Assembly (NCBI GenBank): GCA_039090855.1
Contig: CM077016.1
Location: 53,803,936 to 53,867,935, forward strand
Direction of reading: 5' to 3'
Source: Macrothele yani
Taxonomy: Eukaryota > Arthropoda > Arachnida > Araneae > Macrothelidae
DNA length: 64,000 bases
The stretch's first letter is position 1; every line of letters starts with the position of its first letter. Below the pieces are notes generated by a model, which searched no databases, was not told the DNA's origin, and was given only the letters and a program-made list of their open reading frames with translations. The translations under genes were made by a program, and so were the position numbers. Below, one piece after another: positions 28,512 through 39,268 of this stretch.

Positions 28512-31435
28512 CACAGTGTTCGGAATCGCTAAAAACCCGGACAAAAATAATTTTTCGAACTTCATATTTTAAACACACAATTCGCTTAATAATAATCCTC
28601 GGTAGGCATTCTGATAGGACTAAGTGTTTTTGAAAGTATATTCCAATGGTTATGGTCAATACTTAAGTTCAAAAGTGCTGTAACTCTTCCTTGATTAATT
28701 TTGCAATTCTGTAGGTGATTTTGTTAACATTGTTTCTGACTGAACAATGCAAAATAAAATACTAAGTGTATTTTTTGTGAATCTGTTATGGTTATATATA
28801 TAGGGCACAATTACAAATTTTAGTGTTTTTTGTTTCTAAGTACTGATAAAAAATACAAATTTTAATGCCCGTATTTTGCGAAAAAAAAATGTTTTTAGAG
28901 TTTTAAAAAAATGGCCAAACATGTCCACCGCGAAACTTACAAATGTATATTGGTAGATAATTATAAGTCTATCACTGAAGGTTTCACCTGCAACACCTTG
29001 CAATGCTGTGAACTATGACCTTTTGTTTGTGAAGCTTCCCTGTTATTTATGAGCAGCCAGCTGCTGACATCAGAAAGGTGTTCTCCTGCTAACAACTCGC
29101 GGGCGCTGACCACTTCCTGAAATTTATGTTTGTTTACTCAAGGAGCGGCTTGTCGGTGGTAAACCACAGACCCTTGATTTCTTCAGTTTCCAGAGGGCTG
29201 TTGTTTGTATCAGGTCAGTGAATAGTGTGTGACAATATAGTGTGTGTGAAAAAGGAATTTACATGTATGTTAGTCGGCGAGATCTTTATGAGAAAATGAA
29301 AGAAAAGAATAATGAGACCAGTGTACTACAAGAAGAAAATGTTGTGCAATATGTGAAGAACAAATTTGAATTAAATTTGGACAGTCAGAGCACAAAATCT
29401 CTACACAGCGTAACAAGAATGAGCTTTTTCTTAAATACTATCAGCGTTGGAAGAAATGTCACCGAACCGAAAGCATGTTTTTTCGTAAATATTCAGACTG
29501 GTTACAGCAAGAAATTGAATTACCATTTACAGACTTTCCTTCCACTTCTTCGGAAAAGCGTGGACGTCCTTCGAAAGTATTTCAGCAATTAAGTGAAAGA
29601 AGTAAGAGGCGGAAAATTCAATATCTGAGGGAGAATGTGGGTGCTGCGGAGCTTTCATATGCCACAGTGATGAATTTGAGGGCTGCAGGTGACGAAAATG
29701 CAGCAAAATTATTAAAGGAAGTGACCACATCAACACCTACCAGAGGTAAACAAATTCGTGACTCATGGTTGAGGAAAAGAAAACAAGATACGAAGCTCTC
29801 AGAAGAAGAAGCGTTATCTATGATAGTAAGTACACATTTATCAAAACATCAATATATATCTATTAGAAAAATGGCAATTAATCACAATCATGACTTATAT
29901 CCAAGTTATTATGCAATTCTGAAAGCAAAAGACGCAAGTTATCCGCACAATATAGTGTTAGTGATAGTGCATGTGAAGTGAAAGTTCAGAATTTATTGGA
30001 CCATACTGCTGCCCGAATTTTGTCATTTCTACCTGAAAGTGTGCCGTCTAACAACGAAAAAACTTATATTTTACATTGTAAATGAGGTTTCGACGGTAGT
30101 GCTGGTCATTCCTAATACAAGCAGAAATGGGTTCAAAGCGGCAGTAGTGATGAATATCTATTTATGACATCTATCGTTCCCTTACGAATGGTTGACTGTG
30201 AAACGGAAGATTCCGTATGGAAAATGAACGACCATCATCAACCCGTTTTTGTAGGCCTATTCGTCTCTAGTGGCTTCATGAAACCCCTGCAGTTGCCCAA
30301 GCAGAAAGAGAATATATGAACGAACAAATTAAAAATTTACAGCCATTAAGAAGTGACAACATTACAGTACAGTATTCTCTCATATTGTCAATGATTGATG
30401 GGAAAATATGTAATGCTCTGACCCAGTCATCAAGCATGAAATGTTACATATGTGGCGCGAAAGTGTCGGACCTGAACAAGTTAGATTACGTTACAGAAGT
30501 GCCAGAGGATACCTCTTCCTTTGAGTTTGGACTGTCTATTCTTCCTGCCCATATACGCTTTTTTGAGTGTATTCTGGATATCTCTTACCGCTTAGATTTT
30601 AAGAAATGGAAAGCGAGTAAGAAAGATGAAACCCGTGAGCTTCTGGAAAAAAGGAAAAGAATTGTCCAAGATTCCTTCAGGAATAGACTACGACTTATTG
30701 TAGATGTTCCAAAACCAGGCTGTGGAAACACGAATGACTGCAATACCGCCAGAAGATTCTTTACAAATCCCGAAATAAGTTCCGAAGTGAGTTGAGTAGA
30801 CCAAAATTTGATCTCTCGTTTTGGAAATATTCTGACAGCAATTTCATGCTGCCACGAAATAAATGCAACAAAATTTAATGTGTACTGCATGGAAACAGCA
30901 CAGTTATTCGTGAGATTGTATCCCTGGTACTATATGCCAACCACGGTACATAAAATTCTTGTTCATGGATCCGTAATTGTGCAGGCAGCGATTTTACCGA
31001 TTGGAGAGCTTTCAGAAGAAGACATTGAGTGTAGAAACAAAAATGTAAGAAAATTTCGAAAAAGCTTTACCCGAAAATTTTCACGACAAGACAGCAATTT
31101 GGACCTCTTTCGCAGGTTAATGGTGACTTCTGACCCATTAATTTCCAGCTTGGGAGGACTACCAAAAAAAAAACAAATAAAACTACCTTCGGAAGTGCTA
31201 TCTATTGGTAATATCCAATGAAGAGGAGGAAGGGGAAGAAGACGACGAATGTGAAACATCTGCTTCAGAAGACGAATGGCCGGCTGGATATCTGGACCCT
31301 TCTTACAGTACTGTGAGTAATTATAATTCATTAAAACACTTAAATAAGCGAATATTTAGTTATCCCACTACAGATTTTTTCGTTTAAGACGTACAAATAT
31401 TTTTGTCCGCCTTTTTTCCTATCCAGACCACTGTG
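28512..31435 (+). mobile_element. Transib element with RSS-like ends (unit 1)
   Basis: The left end starts CACAGTGTTCGGAATCGCTA and the right end, read inward, CACAGTGGTCTGGATAGGAA. In both, ACAAAAATA begins exactly 22 bases after the heptamer. The V(D)J 23-RSS consensus is CACAGTG, ~23 bp, ACAAAAACC; Transib termini are known to resemble it. The interior holds a broken RAG1-type transposase (29263-31387) preceded by ~750 bp of leader. Immediate flanks are AGGCG and CGACG, so no 5 bp target duplication exists. Confidence 0.92.
29263..31387 (+). pseudogene. Transib (RAG1-core-like) transposase pseudogene (unit 1)
   Basis: Reading through breaks, the protein runs MYVSRRDLYEKMKEKNNETS, KRGRPSKVFQQLSERSKRRK, ATVMNLRAAGDENAAKLLKE, then a TGA and TAA around GFDGSAGHS (first catalytic Asp codon 30092-30094). 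Then come SLILSMIDGKICNAL (second Asp, 30397), CYICGAK (zinc Cys pair), NTARRFFTNPE, VHKILVHG (His pair five apart, 30949 and 30964) and SEEDIECRNKN (catalytic Glu, 31027). An acidic tail, EEEEGEEDDECETS, follows in another frame. The D, D, C-x-x-C, H-x4-H, E order mirrors the RAG1 core. Breaks: a 1-base loss near 29425 (not in unit 2), a frame shift at ~29950, core stops, a shift near 30255, and a TGA at 30793. Confidence 0.92.
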
Positions 31436-32405
31436 CGACGTCAGCGTTCGCCTCAGACGCGGCACACGACCGATCCGAAGTACCGGCATGTTGTGCAGCG
31501 GGCATTGACGGCTCACACCGCCACATCACGAACGTTAGCGCAGGAATTAGGGTGTGTTGCGCAACAACCTGTGACTGCACGTACCGTTCGACGTCGTCTG
31601 CAGGAGCGGGGACTTGTCGCACGGCGCCCATTGCTCCGATTACTATTGATGTTACACCACCGGCGAGTGCGGCAGCAGTGGGCAGTTGAACTGGACTACG
31701 GAATGGCACGACATTGTCTTCTCCGACGAATCCCGCTTCTGCCTGCAACACAACGATGGTCGGATCCGCGTGTGGCGGCACCGCGGCAAGAGACTGTATG
31801 ACGCCTGTATTACGCATCGCCATACCGGTCCGTCGCCTGGCATTATGGTTTGGGGTGCAATTGGATATGACACCCGCCCCCTCTGGTACGCATCGCCGGT
31901 AAATTCGGCAGCCACCGCTACATCTCTGACGTTTTGGAGTCTGTAGTCCTCCCTTACTTGCAGGACCTGCCAGTGGCCACGTTTCAACAGGACGATGCGC
32001 GCTCGCACGTTACACGCATCGTGCAACAATTCTTCACGGCCCACCAGGTGTCACTGCTGCCGTGGCCCTCGTATTCTCCTGATATGTCGCTGGTGGGCAG
32101 CCGAGTGGCCCGGCAAGCGCCACCCGCGGCTACGCCTGATGAACTGTGGCAACGTGTGGAAGCAGCATGGACCGACATACCCCAAGCCCACATCCAAAGC
32201 CTCTTTCGTTCGATTCCGCGGCGTGTAGCGGCCGTTATTGCCAGCCTTGTGGGCCATACGAACTATTGATGTCTGCGTGTTCCGCAAGTCGCACTGGCCT
32301 GTAAGCTCAATCGTTTCATCTTTGTATCTGTTGTTATGTGTCCAGTAAATCTGGCTTTGCTATCTCGTGTCCTTTTTGGTGTTGCATTTTGGGTGGCCAG
32401 CAGTG
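31436..32405 (+). pseudogene. Tc1-C transposase, 5'-truncated (unit 1)
   Basis: Starts exactly at the Transib right end and runs to the Tc1-C terminus (complement of CACTGCTGGCC) next to TA. Protein: RRQRSPQ...ARTVRRRLQERGLVARRP, frame break near 31690 (8 bases fewer than unit 2), then VFSDESRFCLQHNDGRIRVW, TFQQDDARSHVTRIVQQFF and YSPDMSLVGSRVARQ, ending SLVGHTNY at 32269. The P-I-E-x-x-W-D block expected after SPDMS is missing in frame, removing the catalytic Glu. The N-terminal HTH is also absent. Confidence 0.88.
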
Positions 32406-32701
32406 TATTTATCATTTTTAGCTGTTACATGAAATATTATTACAATTAATACAATTATTTGCATATCAATATAGTAATACAAAAACAGCACGGAGAATCA
32501 AAGAAAAGGTTTATATAGTGACCTGACTTAGCCTTGAATCTCCGAAGTCATTGCCAAATAGTCAAATGAGCCCAACGATTGACATGAAAAGAAAACGGAA
32601 GTATCAGGATGAAACAGGCAATGCTCGTTTTACAACATTCACCCACCCTTTTCGGGCTTGTTGTTTACACCCATCCCTTTTTTTTTAAAACAGTAACATT
32701 A

Positions 32702-33306
32702 TTAGTGTGCAAGTAAGTAGGTTTTTAGTTTCTTCCTAAATAAATTACAATTGTTAATTATATTTATTTCAGAATTTAAATGATTCCAATAGTGTGGGCC
32801 CTGATAGTTTATGCTTTGCTTAATCAATCCAGTTTTTGGCTTACGTGTTTTAAAAAGAGAGTTTTTTTTTCTGGTATCGTATTTATGTGTAACACTATGG
32901 ATAGCAATTATTTCACAATTGATATTATTCTTTTTTATACATATTTAATCCAAGGTTATAGTTGATTGTTTAATATTTAATGCACCATATTTACTGGGAT
33001 TAACGTGCGTATGAATGTGAAGATCAGCTTGACATGCCGTGTTAGTGTTAGTATTTTATTTAAGATCCATTAGTCTGATATATTTGCTTTGTAGAACTTG
33101 TAGTTTTTTTAATATTTGATTTTGTTGTTTGTCCCCGCGATGAAAGACAATAAATTAAATGCGTTTGGGCTAATGTATAATATAATAGAATTAAAATTTT
33201 AATAGAAAAATTAGATAATATGTGACTAACAATTCCAATATTTCTAGAAACTTTATTGCAGATTAGAACAACATGTTTATTCCATTTTAAATCATTCTGT
33301 AAGTAC
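32702..33306 (-). pseudogene. LINE RT C-terminus in right arm (unit 1)
   Basis: Inverted duplicate of 27339-27943: VYLQNDLKWNKHVVLICNKV at the upstream end, then a frame break in the KKTTSSTKQIYQ region and the same C-terminal LAH. Small indels differ from the left-arm copy, so the arms have diverged independently. Confidence 0.75.
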
Positions 33307-34199
33307 ACCCATATTACATTTACTTAAAAAGATTACAATATATTCATAATATTTCAAGATGGCGGCCGTTTCTCGAAAATGATCACCGGTCAGACCATAT
33401 GACCAATTTCTATACCATCGCTGAAGGGTGGCGAACGCATCGGAACAAAAAAACAAATTTTCTGCACTTCAATATTCCCATACAGATTCCCTTAGCTTCC
33501 CCATTAGTCTCTTGTAAGACAAGTATTTGGTGGACGGCATGGTCGTTCAGCGGAATTGTTCCCGCCGTGTCCTAGTTGCAGAGTGGAGACGGAGCATTGC
33601 AACCATTACCACTGGTAAACAATATAAGCACACAATTATTGTTGAAATCTAATTTCAAATCATTGTTGCGCAACAATTGACTTTGTGTTCCAGTTTAGTA
33701 TATAAATGGGCTGCTCAATGATTTCTGCTTTGAAGCATCTTCATCATTGTTATTAGTTTGCTGAAGGTGTGCTTTTGAGGCAAGGGGGGAATACACCGTG
33801 TTACAACACATGACATTTTATCGTAGAAAGTAGTTTTTACAAAGCATGTGACCTCGTTCTTGCATGTTCCCTAATAGTTACAAACTGGTCCTTTCACTTT
33901 CGGTAGGAACGGAACTTGTAGAACACGACCCCACACACAATCTTAATGCTTCAAAATGTGTTGCTGAGCTAACCATTCAATTTTAATATGAGGACGAGGT
34001 AAAGCACCTTAGATTTAAATCTTAGAAATACGAGCAAAGACCGCATTGCACTAAGCTGTAGGCATGATAATGATATTCTTCTTCAAAAAATAATTATTTT
34101 GAGTAGGTCAGTTATACTTCTAAACGCAAATTTGGTGAATCTTCAAAGCGAGAAGAATGCGTCAGGAATTTCAGCTGTAACTGGTTTTACTGACAGTAG

Positions 34200-34925
34200 C
34201 TATAAGCTTAGAAGATGCTAACAGAATTTTAAAAATGTAGGAATAATGCAACTAGTAAAAGTTTCAATTTCTCAGAAAAGAAGGGAAACATTTTACATCA
34301 GAAAAAGCTGTAACATTAATGATAACGACTGGACTTTAAGTGCATCGATTTTTAAGAAGCAACACTCAATTTGTTTTCGAACAGATGTAGCAACAAAGCC
34401 GGGCAGGAAGCGTCTACTTCCTTCTAAAAAAGACTTTCTGAAAACATTGCTTGTTCCGATATGTGTCACAGTGCTGCCTACCTGAATAGATATCTTATAT
34501 AAAAGATTGAAATCTATGAGGATGTGGGCCGTTCAGCTGACGAAGGTGGCAAATTAATTTTGTGGAATTATGGTTCCCACAGTAGCGCCGTCATGAATCA
34601 GTCATTGGGAATTGTAAAGCTCATGAAAAAAGGAAAAGGTTCCACAACTGTTTTCCTCATGAGCTCTACGATTCTTTTTCCATTATACTGGAAGATTAAC
34701 TGTGTGTGTACTAGTTAACATGTAGGATTAGGTGTCAACATGTGTCTTTTGTGCATTGAATCATTGGGCTATGTAGATTGTGTCTTATTCACTCCTGGGC
34801 TACGCTGAAGCGAAGCAACCTAAAGAAATTCCGGTTTGAGGGGTCACCGACCACTGGAAGTGTCAGATGAAACGTACCTCATAAGAAAATTTTTCTTTAA
34901 TTTTGTTTGTGAGCTTGAAAGTTAC
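34200..34925 (+). repeat. Arm-internal repeat, copy a (unit 1)
   Basis: About 0.73 kb duplicated directly at 35760-36492 and present inverted at about 25510-26290 in the left arm. It contains frames of 79 and 64 codons (for example EDVGRSADEGGKLILWNYGS) that I do not recognise. The three copies per unit are clearly diverged. Confidence 0.75.
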
Positions 34926-35759
34926 TGGTTTCACTATAAATCACATAAGAATCCGTGCGGACCGATACACTCTACCTTGGTGTTATCATCTAGAGATTAA
35001 TTTTATTTGGTACCTTCATCGTAGCAAATTAAGTTAACCTGTAACCAGACAAAAATGACAAAAACCATGTGTTCCATGAAAGATACTAATCCTCAAATGA
35101 ATGAGTCAAAACGGTCATTTTTTACTTTATATTCGGTCATTTGATGATATATATATTTCTTTATTTTAAAAGGTTAAGCAAATATATATTAGGTTCACCT
35201 CTCCATAAGGTTTTTCTGAAGACGTAAAGCTGGAAACTACCGAAGATGGGGAGGAATACCGTGCTGAAGATTAAAATGACAGAATAGTAAATACAGTAAT
35301 CACTGACCAACCAAACATTTGAGCACTCAAAAAATGTTCAACCGCTCTTACCTAACACGTGCCTTCAAAGTTTTGAATCTACTCAGGTCTCAACGGCTAA
35401 TTTTCAAATTTTCGCCTTAACTCGATGTTCCAGATTTCAATCTGGTATTTATATACTTTTTTCCAACATAGTATTTTCTATTTCTCGAAATTTTCATGAT
35501 AAAACGATCAAATAGAAATCATTTTATACTCATTCCTCGGAAGAATAACTGAATGACTCTTTGCTCAGTTAACTTGTGTTTTTACATAGGTTATTGAACT
35601 ACATATGTTATCCTTCATCGAAATAGGGAAAGAATATTCAGTCTAAATCAAGATTTCTCGAAATCCCACATTGGGCTAAACTGAATAGCAGAAATTTACA
35701 ATATATGACAAAAGTAATTAACCTTCACATGATCTTCAAGTGTAAATGGTTTTCTTGAC

Positions 35760-36492
35760 CGTAACTATAAGCTTAGAAGATGTTATTACATTTTTAAAAG
35801 ATTAAGAATAATGCAACTAAAAGTTTTTATTTCTGAGAAAAGAACGGAAACATTTTACATCAGAAAAAGCTGTAACATTAATGATAACGACTGGACTTTA
35901 GTGCATCTATTTTTAAAAAGCAACACGCAATTTGTTTTCTAACAGATGTAGCACCAAAGCCGTGCAGGAAGCGTCTATTTCCTTCAAAAAAAGACTTAAT
36001 GAAAAAAATGCTTGTATCGATATGTGTCACAGTGCTGCCTACCTGAATAGATATCTTAAATGAAAGATTGAAACCTATGAGGATGTGGGCCGTTCAGCTG
36101 ACGAAGATGGCAAATTAATTTTGTGGAATTATGGTTCTCACAGTAGCGCCGTCATGAATCAGTCATTCGGAACTGTAAAGCTCATGGAAAAAAAGGAAAA
36201 GATTCCAAAACTGTTTTCCTCATGAGTTCTACGATTCTTTTTTCCATTATGCTGGAAGATTAACTGTGTGTGTACTAGTTAACATGTAGGATTAGGTGTC
36301 AACATGTGTCTTTTGTGCATTGAATCGTTGGGCTATGTAGACTGTGTCTTATTCACTCCTGGGCTACGGTGAAGCGAAGCAACCTAAAGAAATTCCGGTT
36401 TGAGGGGTCACCGACCACTGGAAGTGTCAGATGAAACGTAGCTCATAAGAAATGTTTTCTTTAACTTATTTTGTGAGCTTGAAAGTTACTGT
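35760..36492 (+). repeat. Arm-internal repeat, copy b, unit terminus (unit 1)
   Basis: Second direct copy of the 0.73 kb block, lying outside the palindrome and ending exactly at the unit junction (GAGCTTGAAAGTTACTGT). It contains EDVGRSADEDGKLILWNYGS in the matching position after frame changes. The corresponding copy a continues past this point with GGTTTCACTATAAATCAC, so the unit junction cut inside the repeat. Confidence 0.75.
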
Positions 36493-36577
36493 ACGGGCCC
36501 AGAATACGACGGACCACTGGGAATTCTGTTGTTATCCCGGCGGCCCAGTCCGCGCCTGATGTGAAGCAAAATGTTAT

Positions 36578-36790
36578 GGTTGGAAACAAAGTTTTTGAGG
36601 TGGTTTGGTCGTGTCAGCCGAGTGAGTGCTGAGATGCTGACTTAGAGGATTTGTTGAGAACAAGCTGCAGGAAAGAAAGGTAGAGAAAGGCCATGGAATT
36701 CGTGGGAGGACCAGAATTATGCATGCATGCAGGAGAAAAGATGAGTGAAATTCTTCCAAATACGTGGAAACAATGTAAATAGACCAAGTC
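36578..36790 (+). pseudogene. LINE C-terminal scrap (unit 2)
   Basis: Counterpart of 18480-18690, with WFGRVSRVSAEMLT and NSWEDQNYACMQEK still readable around stops. The unit 2 version keeps slightly better family match (RVSRV). Confidence 0.4.
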
Positions 36791-36819
36791 ATCGCTCTTT
36801 CCACGTTTTTCTTTAATTA

Positions 36820-36970
36820 ACACACAGCAACCGAAAAATTGTATTTCGACGCCGCTGGGATCGAACTCCAGATCCCTCGAACACTAGCCAAGTGCGTTCG
36901 CCTTACGCTACGATGCCGACAATCCACGGCGCTATGTGTGTTTATCTGTCAGCATTTGACTTCACAAATC
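36820..36970 (-). mobile_element. SINE-B copy 1 (unit 2)
   Basis: Same layout as in unit 1. B-box reads GAGTTCGATCCC here because of one substitution. It forms the left part of a foldback spanning about 36745-37094. Confidence 0.6.
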
Positions 36971-37193
36971 TGGGGTTCGATCCCGGCGGTGTCGAAATAC
37001 AATTTTTTGGTTGCTGTGTGTTATTTAACGAAAAACGTGCAAAGGACGATGACTGTCTATTTACATTTGTCTCCACGTATTTGGAAGATTTTCACCATTT
37101 CTCTCGCCCTTTGCATTTATTAGCTATAATTAAATAGCTTGTGCCGTTAATCCCCCACCAGACAGAGACGTCTCAATTGCTGAGCTCATCTTT

Positions 37194-37342
37194 ACAGATT
37201 TGTGGTCAAATGCTGTCAGATAAACACACATAGCGCCGTGGATTGTTGACACCGTAGCGTATGGCAAACGCTCTCAGCTAGTTAGGGGGGTTTGATCCCA
37301 GGGGAGTCGAAATACAATTTTTCGGTTGCTGTGTGCTTAATA
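37194..37342 (+). mobile_element. SINE-B copy 2 (unit 2)
   Basis: Direct-strand tRNA-like copy with ACCGTAGCGTATGGCAAACG and GGGTTTGATCCC, ending TTTTCGGTTGCTGTGTG. Confidence 0.6.
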
Positions 37343-37374
37343 AAAACGTGAAAAGAGCGAAGACTATTTAGAAA

Positions 37375-37465
37375 AGATCAGTGTGAAGTGCAAAAGATTT
37401 TGTGGAAGGGGCGTGATGCATATCTAGTGAAGCTCGAGTCGATGCATCAACTCTAAGTAAAATCT
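37375..37465 (+). pseudogene. LINE 3'-end fragment (unit 2), shortened
   Basis: Same fragment as 19275-19410 but lacking the TGTCCCAAGATCACTGTAAA segment: GCTCGAGTC joins directly to GATGCATCAACTCTAAG. Unit 3 has the identical deletion. Confidence 0.5.
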
Positions 37466-37577
37466 AACACCGCGAATCACTTTGTTTGGGCAGATGATCC
37501 ATCTTTGCGGAATACCGCTTAGTGATATGTATATTGTTACGTCTCCTTTGGCCGTAACAATTTGAATTGCCTTTGCC

Positions 37578-37758
37578 GAAATAGTGTCCGAATGATCAGA
37601 TGCATAGATTTCTGACTAGTAGTCCCAGATGAGGTATGGATGGTGTGGTTTGTCCTCATGGCGCTGGAGCATTCCCTTCCTTGGAACCAGATACCCTAAA
37701 TTGAAGGACGGGAGACTTTATGTCTCTTAGATTTGCACATGGTTGTCGTATAATCGTG
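37578..37758 (+). mobile_element. Decayed SINE-A relative (unit 2)
   Basis: Counterpart of 19520-19700, with CCTTGGAACCAGATACCCTA and AAATTGAAGGACGGGAGACT. Confidence 0.55.
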
Positions 37759-37914
37759 ACTTTTTAAATTTTTGTCGCTATGTGGTTGTACACTATCTAC
37801 CAACAAGTAATTGGACACGCCTGCAATCGACGATATCTGCGGTCCTGGTACACGTCACGGCCGCCGCCGTTAAATATCGTGTGGGAAACAACAACGCAAC
37901 CAGTCGCATGCAAG

Positions 37915-37984
37915 ATGCCTCGCAGTTCGAAGCTCTCTGATTTCGAGAAAGGTGTAATCGTCGGGTATCACAGAAATGGCCGAT

Positions 37985-38025
<41 letters not shown>

Positions 38026-39203
38026 TGGAGGTTTAACGACCACCGTGAGCAACTCAATGGGCTATAAGCAGTCGCCCGTCCCTAATTTAGGGTCACTGGG
38101 TCCAGGGAAGGGAGAGAGCCAGTGCCGTAAGACAAACACAACATCCATGCCTGACCGGGATGCGAACCCGGACCCCTTACGGACGAATGATCATAGGCCA
38201 GCGCCTTAGACCACTGCGCCACCGGGGCGGCAATGGCCGATTCATACGTGACATATCCGGCGAGTTGAAGTACCCAAAATCGACAGTGGCCTACGTGATT
38301 GGCAAGTGGAAGATGAGAGGTGACTGTCGGAATGTGCCCCGACCCGGCAGACCCACAAAACTGCGAGTTAGAGACCGACGGGTGCTGGCCAGAGAAATTC
38401 GGAATAACCGCCCCAAATCGATGGCCCACATCCGTGAAGAGTTTCAACAGGCATCCGGGAGTATTCTTTTGATGAATACCACACGTAAGGAAGCCCATCT
38501 GCTCGGTTATCGTGGACGTGCTGCCGCCCACAAGCTTTTGATCACCAAGTCCAGTAACGCTGCTCGGCTAACGTGGTGCAAAGAACGCTGACAGTGAACC
38601 GTTGAACAGTGGAAACAGGTTCTCTGGAGCGACGAATCAAGGTTCACCCTCTACCGTTTGGATGGCAGGGTCTGGGTTTGGCGTCTGCTTGGAGAACGTC
38701 TCCTGCCGGAATGTATTTTGCCAACTGTGAAGTTCGGCGACGGTGGAATTATGCTATGGGGGTATTTCTCCTGGTATGGCATGGGACCCTTGGTCGCAAT
38801 TCCTGGTATACTCAACGCCGAGACCTACTGCACCATTTTGGATGACCATGCGCTTCCTATGTTGTGGCAGTTTTACGGGGTGGACCCATGTTACTTTCAG
38901 GATGACATTGCCACCTGTCATGTTGCGAGGTCCACCATGGTTTGGTATGGTGACAATGGGGTTAATCGAATGGACTGTCCTGCGCAGAGCCCGGATCTTA
39001 ACCCTATCGATCACCTCTGGGACGAGTTGGAGCGTCGACTTATGGGGTGCCCCCACCGTCCGAAATTGGTGAAGGAACTGACCTGTCTTCTCCAAGCCGA
39101 GTGGAAGAAAATATCGCTAGCCGTCGTACAACGCGTGGTTGAGAGTATGCCCTGGAGGTTCGCAGCTGTAATCGCCGCTCGTGGAGGCTCCACCAACTAT
39201 TGA
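37915..39203 (+). pseudogene. Tc1-A transposase pseudogene (unit 2)
   Basis: Starts MPRSSKLSDFEKGVIVGYHR, then is split after NGRF by a SINE. It resumes with GRFIRDISGELKYPKSTVAY. Two stops (CKER, stop, Q, stop, TVEQW, near 38589-38600) follow, which unit 3 shares. The catalytic half is open: TVKFGDGGIMLWGYFSWYGM, FQDDIATCHVARSTMVWYGD and NPIDHLWDELERRL. The third catalytic residue reads Asp here (NPIDHLW) where unit 1 has Glu (NPIENLW). Dead by several changes. Confidence 0.9.
37987..38231 (-). mobile_element. SINE-A insertion specific to unit 2
   Basis: Full SINE-A on the minus strand with a long A-tail (T-run 37987-38023 on +), A box TGGCGCAGTGG and a changed B box (GGGTTCGCATCC). Target duplication AATGGCCGATTC at 37975-37986 and 38232-38243 is perfect. 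Units 1 and 3 have the empty site (AATGGCCGATTCATACG once), so insertion followed amplification. Confidence 0.97.
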
Positions 39204-39268
39204 AGGTGAATAAATTTCGTTTTCCTTTGCTATCACAGGTGTCTAATTACTTGTTGGTAGATAGTGTA

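Larger units (their letters stand above)
32133..35715. repeat. Palindrome right arm (unit 1)
   Basis: Inverted counterpart of 24690-28511. It includes the Tc1-C end, the LINE fragment (minus), AAGATGGCGGCC near 33356 and the ATTGTTGCGCAACAAT palindrome near 33663. About 215 bases (33864-34078) are right-only. The 281-base Tc1-C homology and flank beyond the TA both belong to the repeat, so the arms were not made by Tc1 transposition. Confidence 0.85.
18395..36492 (+). repeat. Tandem unit 1 (18,098 bp)
   Basis: First of three head-to-tail copies. The shared start is ACGG-CCCAGAATACGACGG (18395, 36493, 54805). The left neighbour of unit 1 (GTTAGCATTAGGTCT) differs from that of units 2 and 3 (GAAAGTTACTGT), which is the end of the preceding unit, so the boundary is firm. 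Unit 1 keeps a longer (ATC)n tract and an intact Tc1-A frame, and lacks the ~115 bp insertion shared by units 2 and 3. Confidence 0.9.
37791..39266 (+). mobile_element. Tc1-A element (unit 2), SINE-disrupted
   Basis: TIRs CACTATCTACCAACAAGTAA and complement with flanking TA, as in unit 1. A SINE-A copy lies within the transposase N-terminal codons. Confidence 0.92.

Noticed and set aside
29263..31387. A host RAG1 gene
   Set aside because: Core motifs are RAG1-like, but there are RSS-like ends on both sides at transposon distance, no RING/zinc-dimerisation N-terminus and no RAG2-like neighbour. It is a Transib transposon.
28239..32405. A composite Tc1 transposon carrying Transib as cargo
   Set aside because: Both Tc1-C ends are present, but they are two copies of the same (3') end in inverted orientation, and homology continues past the TA into flank, so the structure came from inverted duplication rather than Tc1 transposition.
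24690..35715. A Polinton/Maverick with long terminal inverted repeats
   Set aside because: No polymerase, integrase, ATPase or protease frames; the interior is only Transib plus Tc1-C, and the arms contain unrelated LINE pieces.
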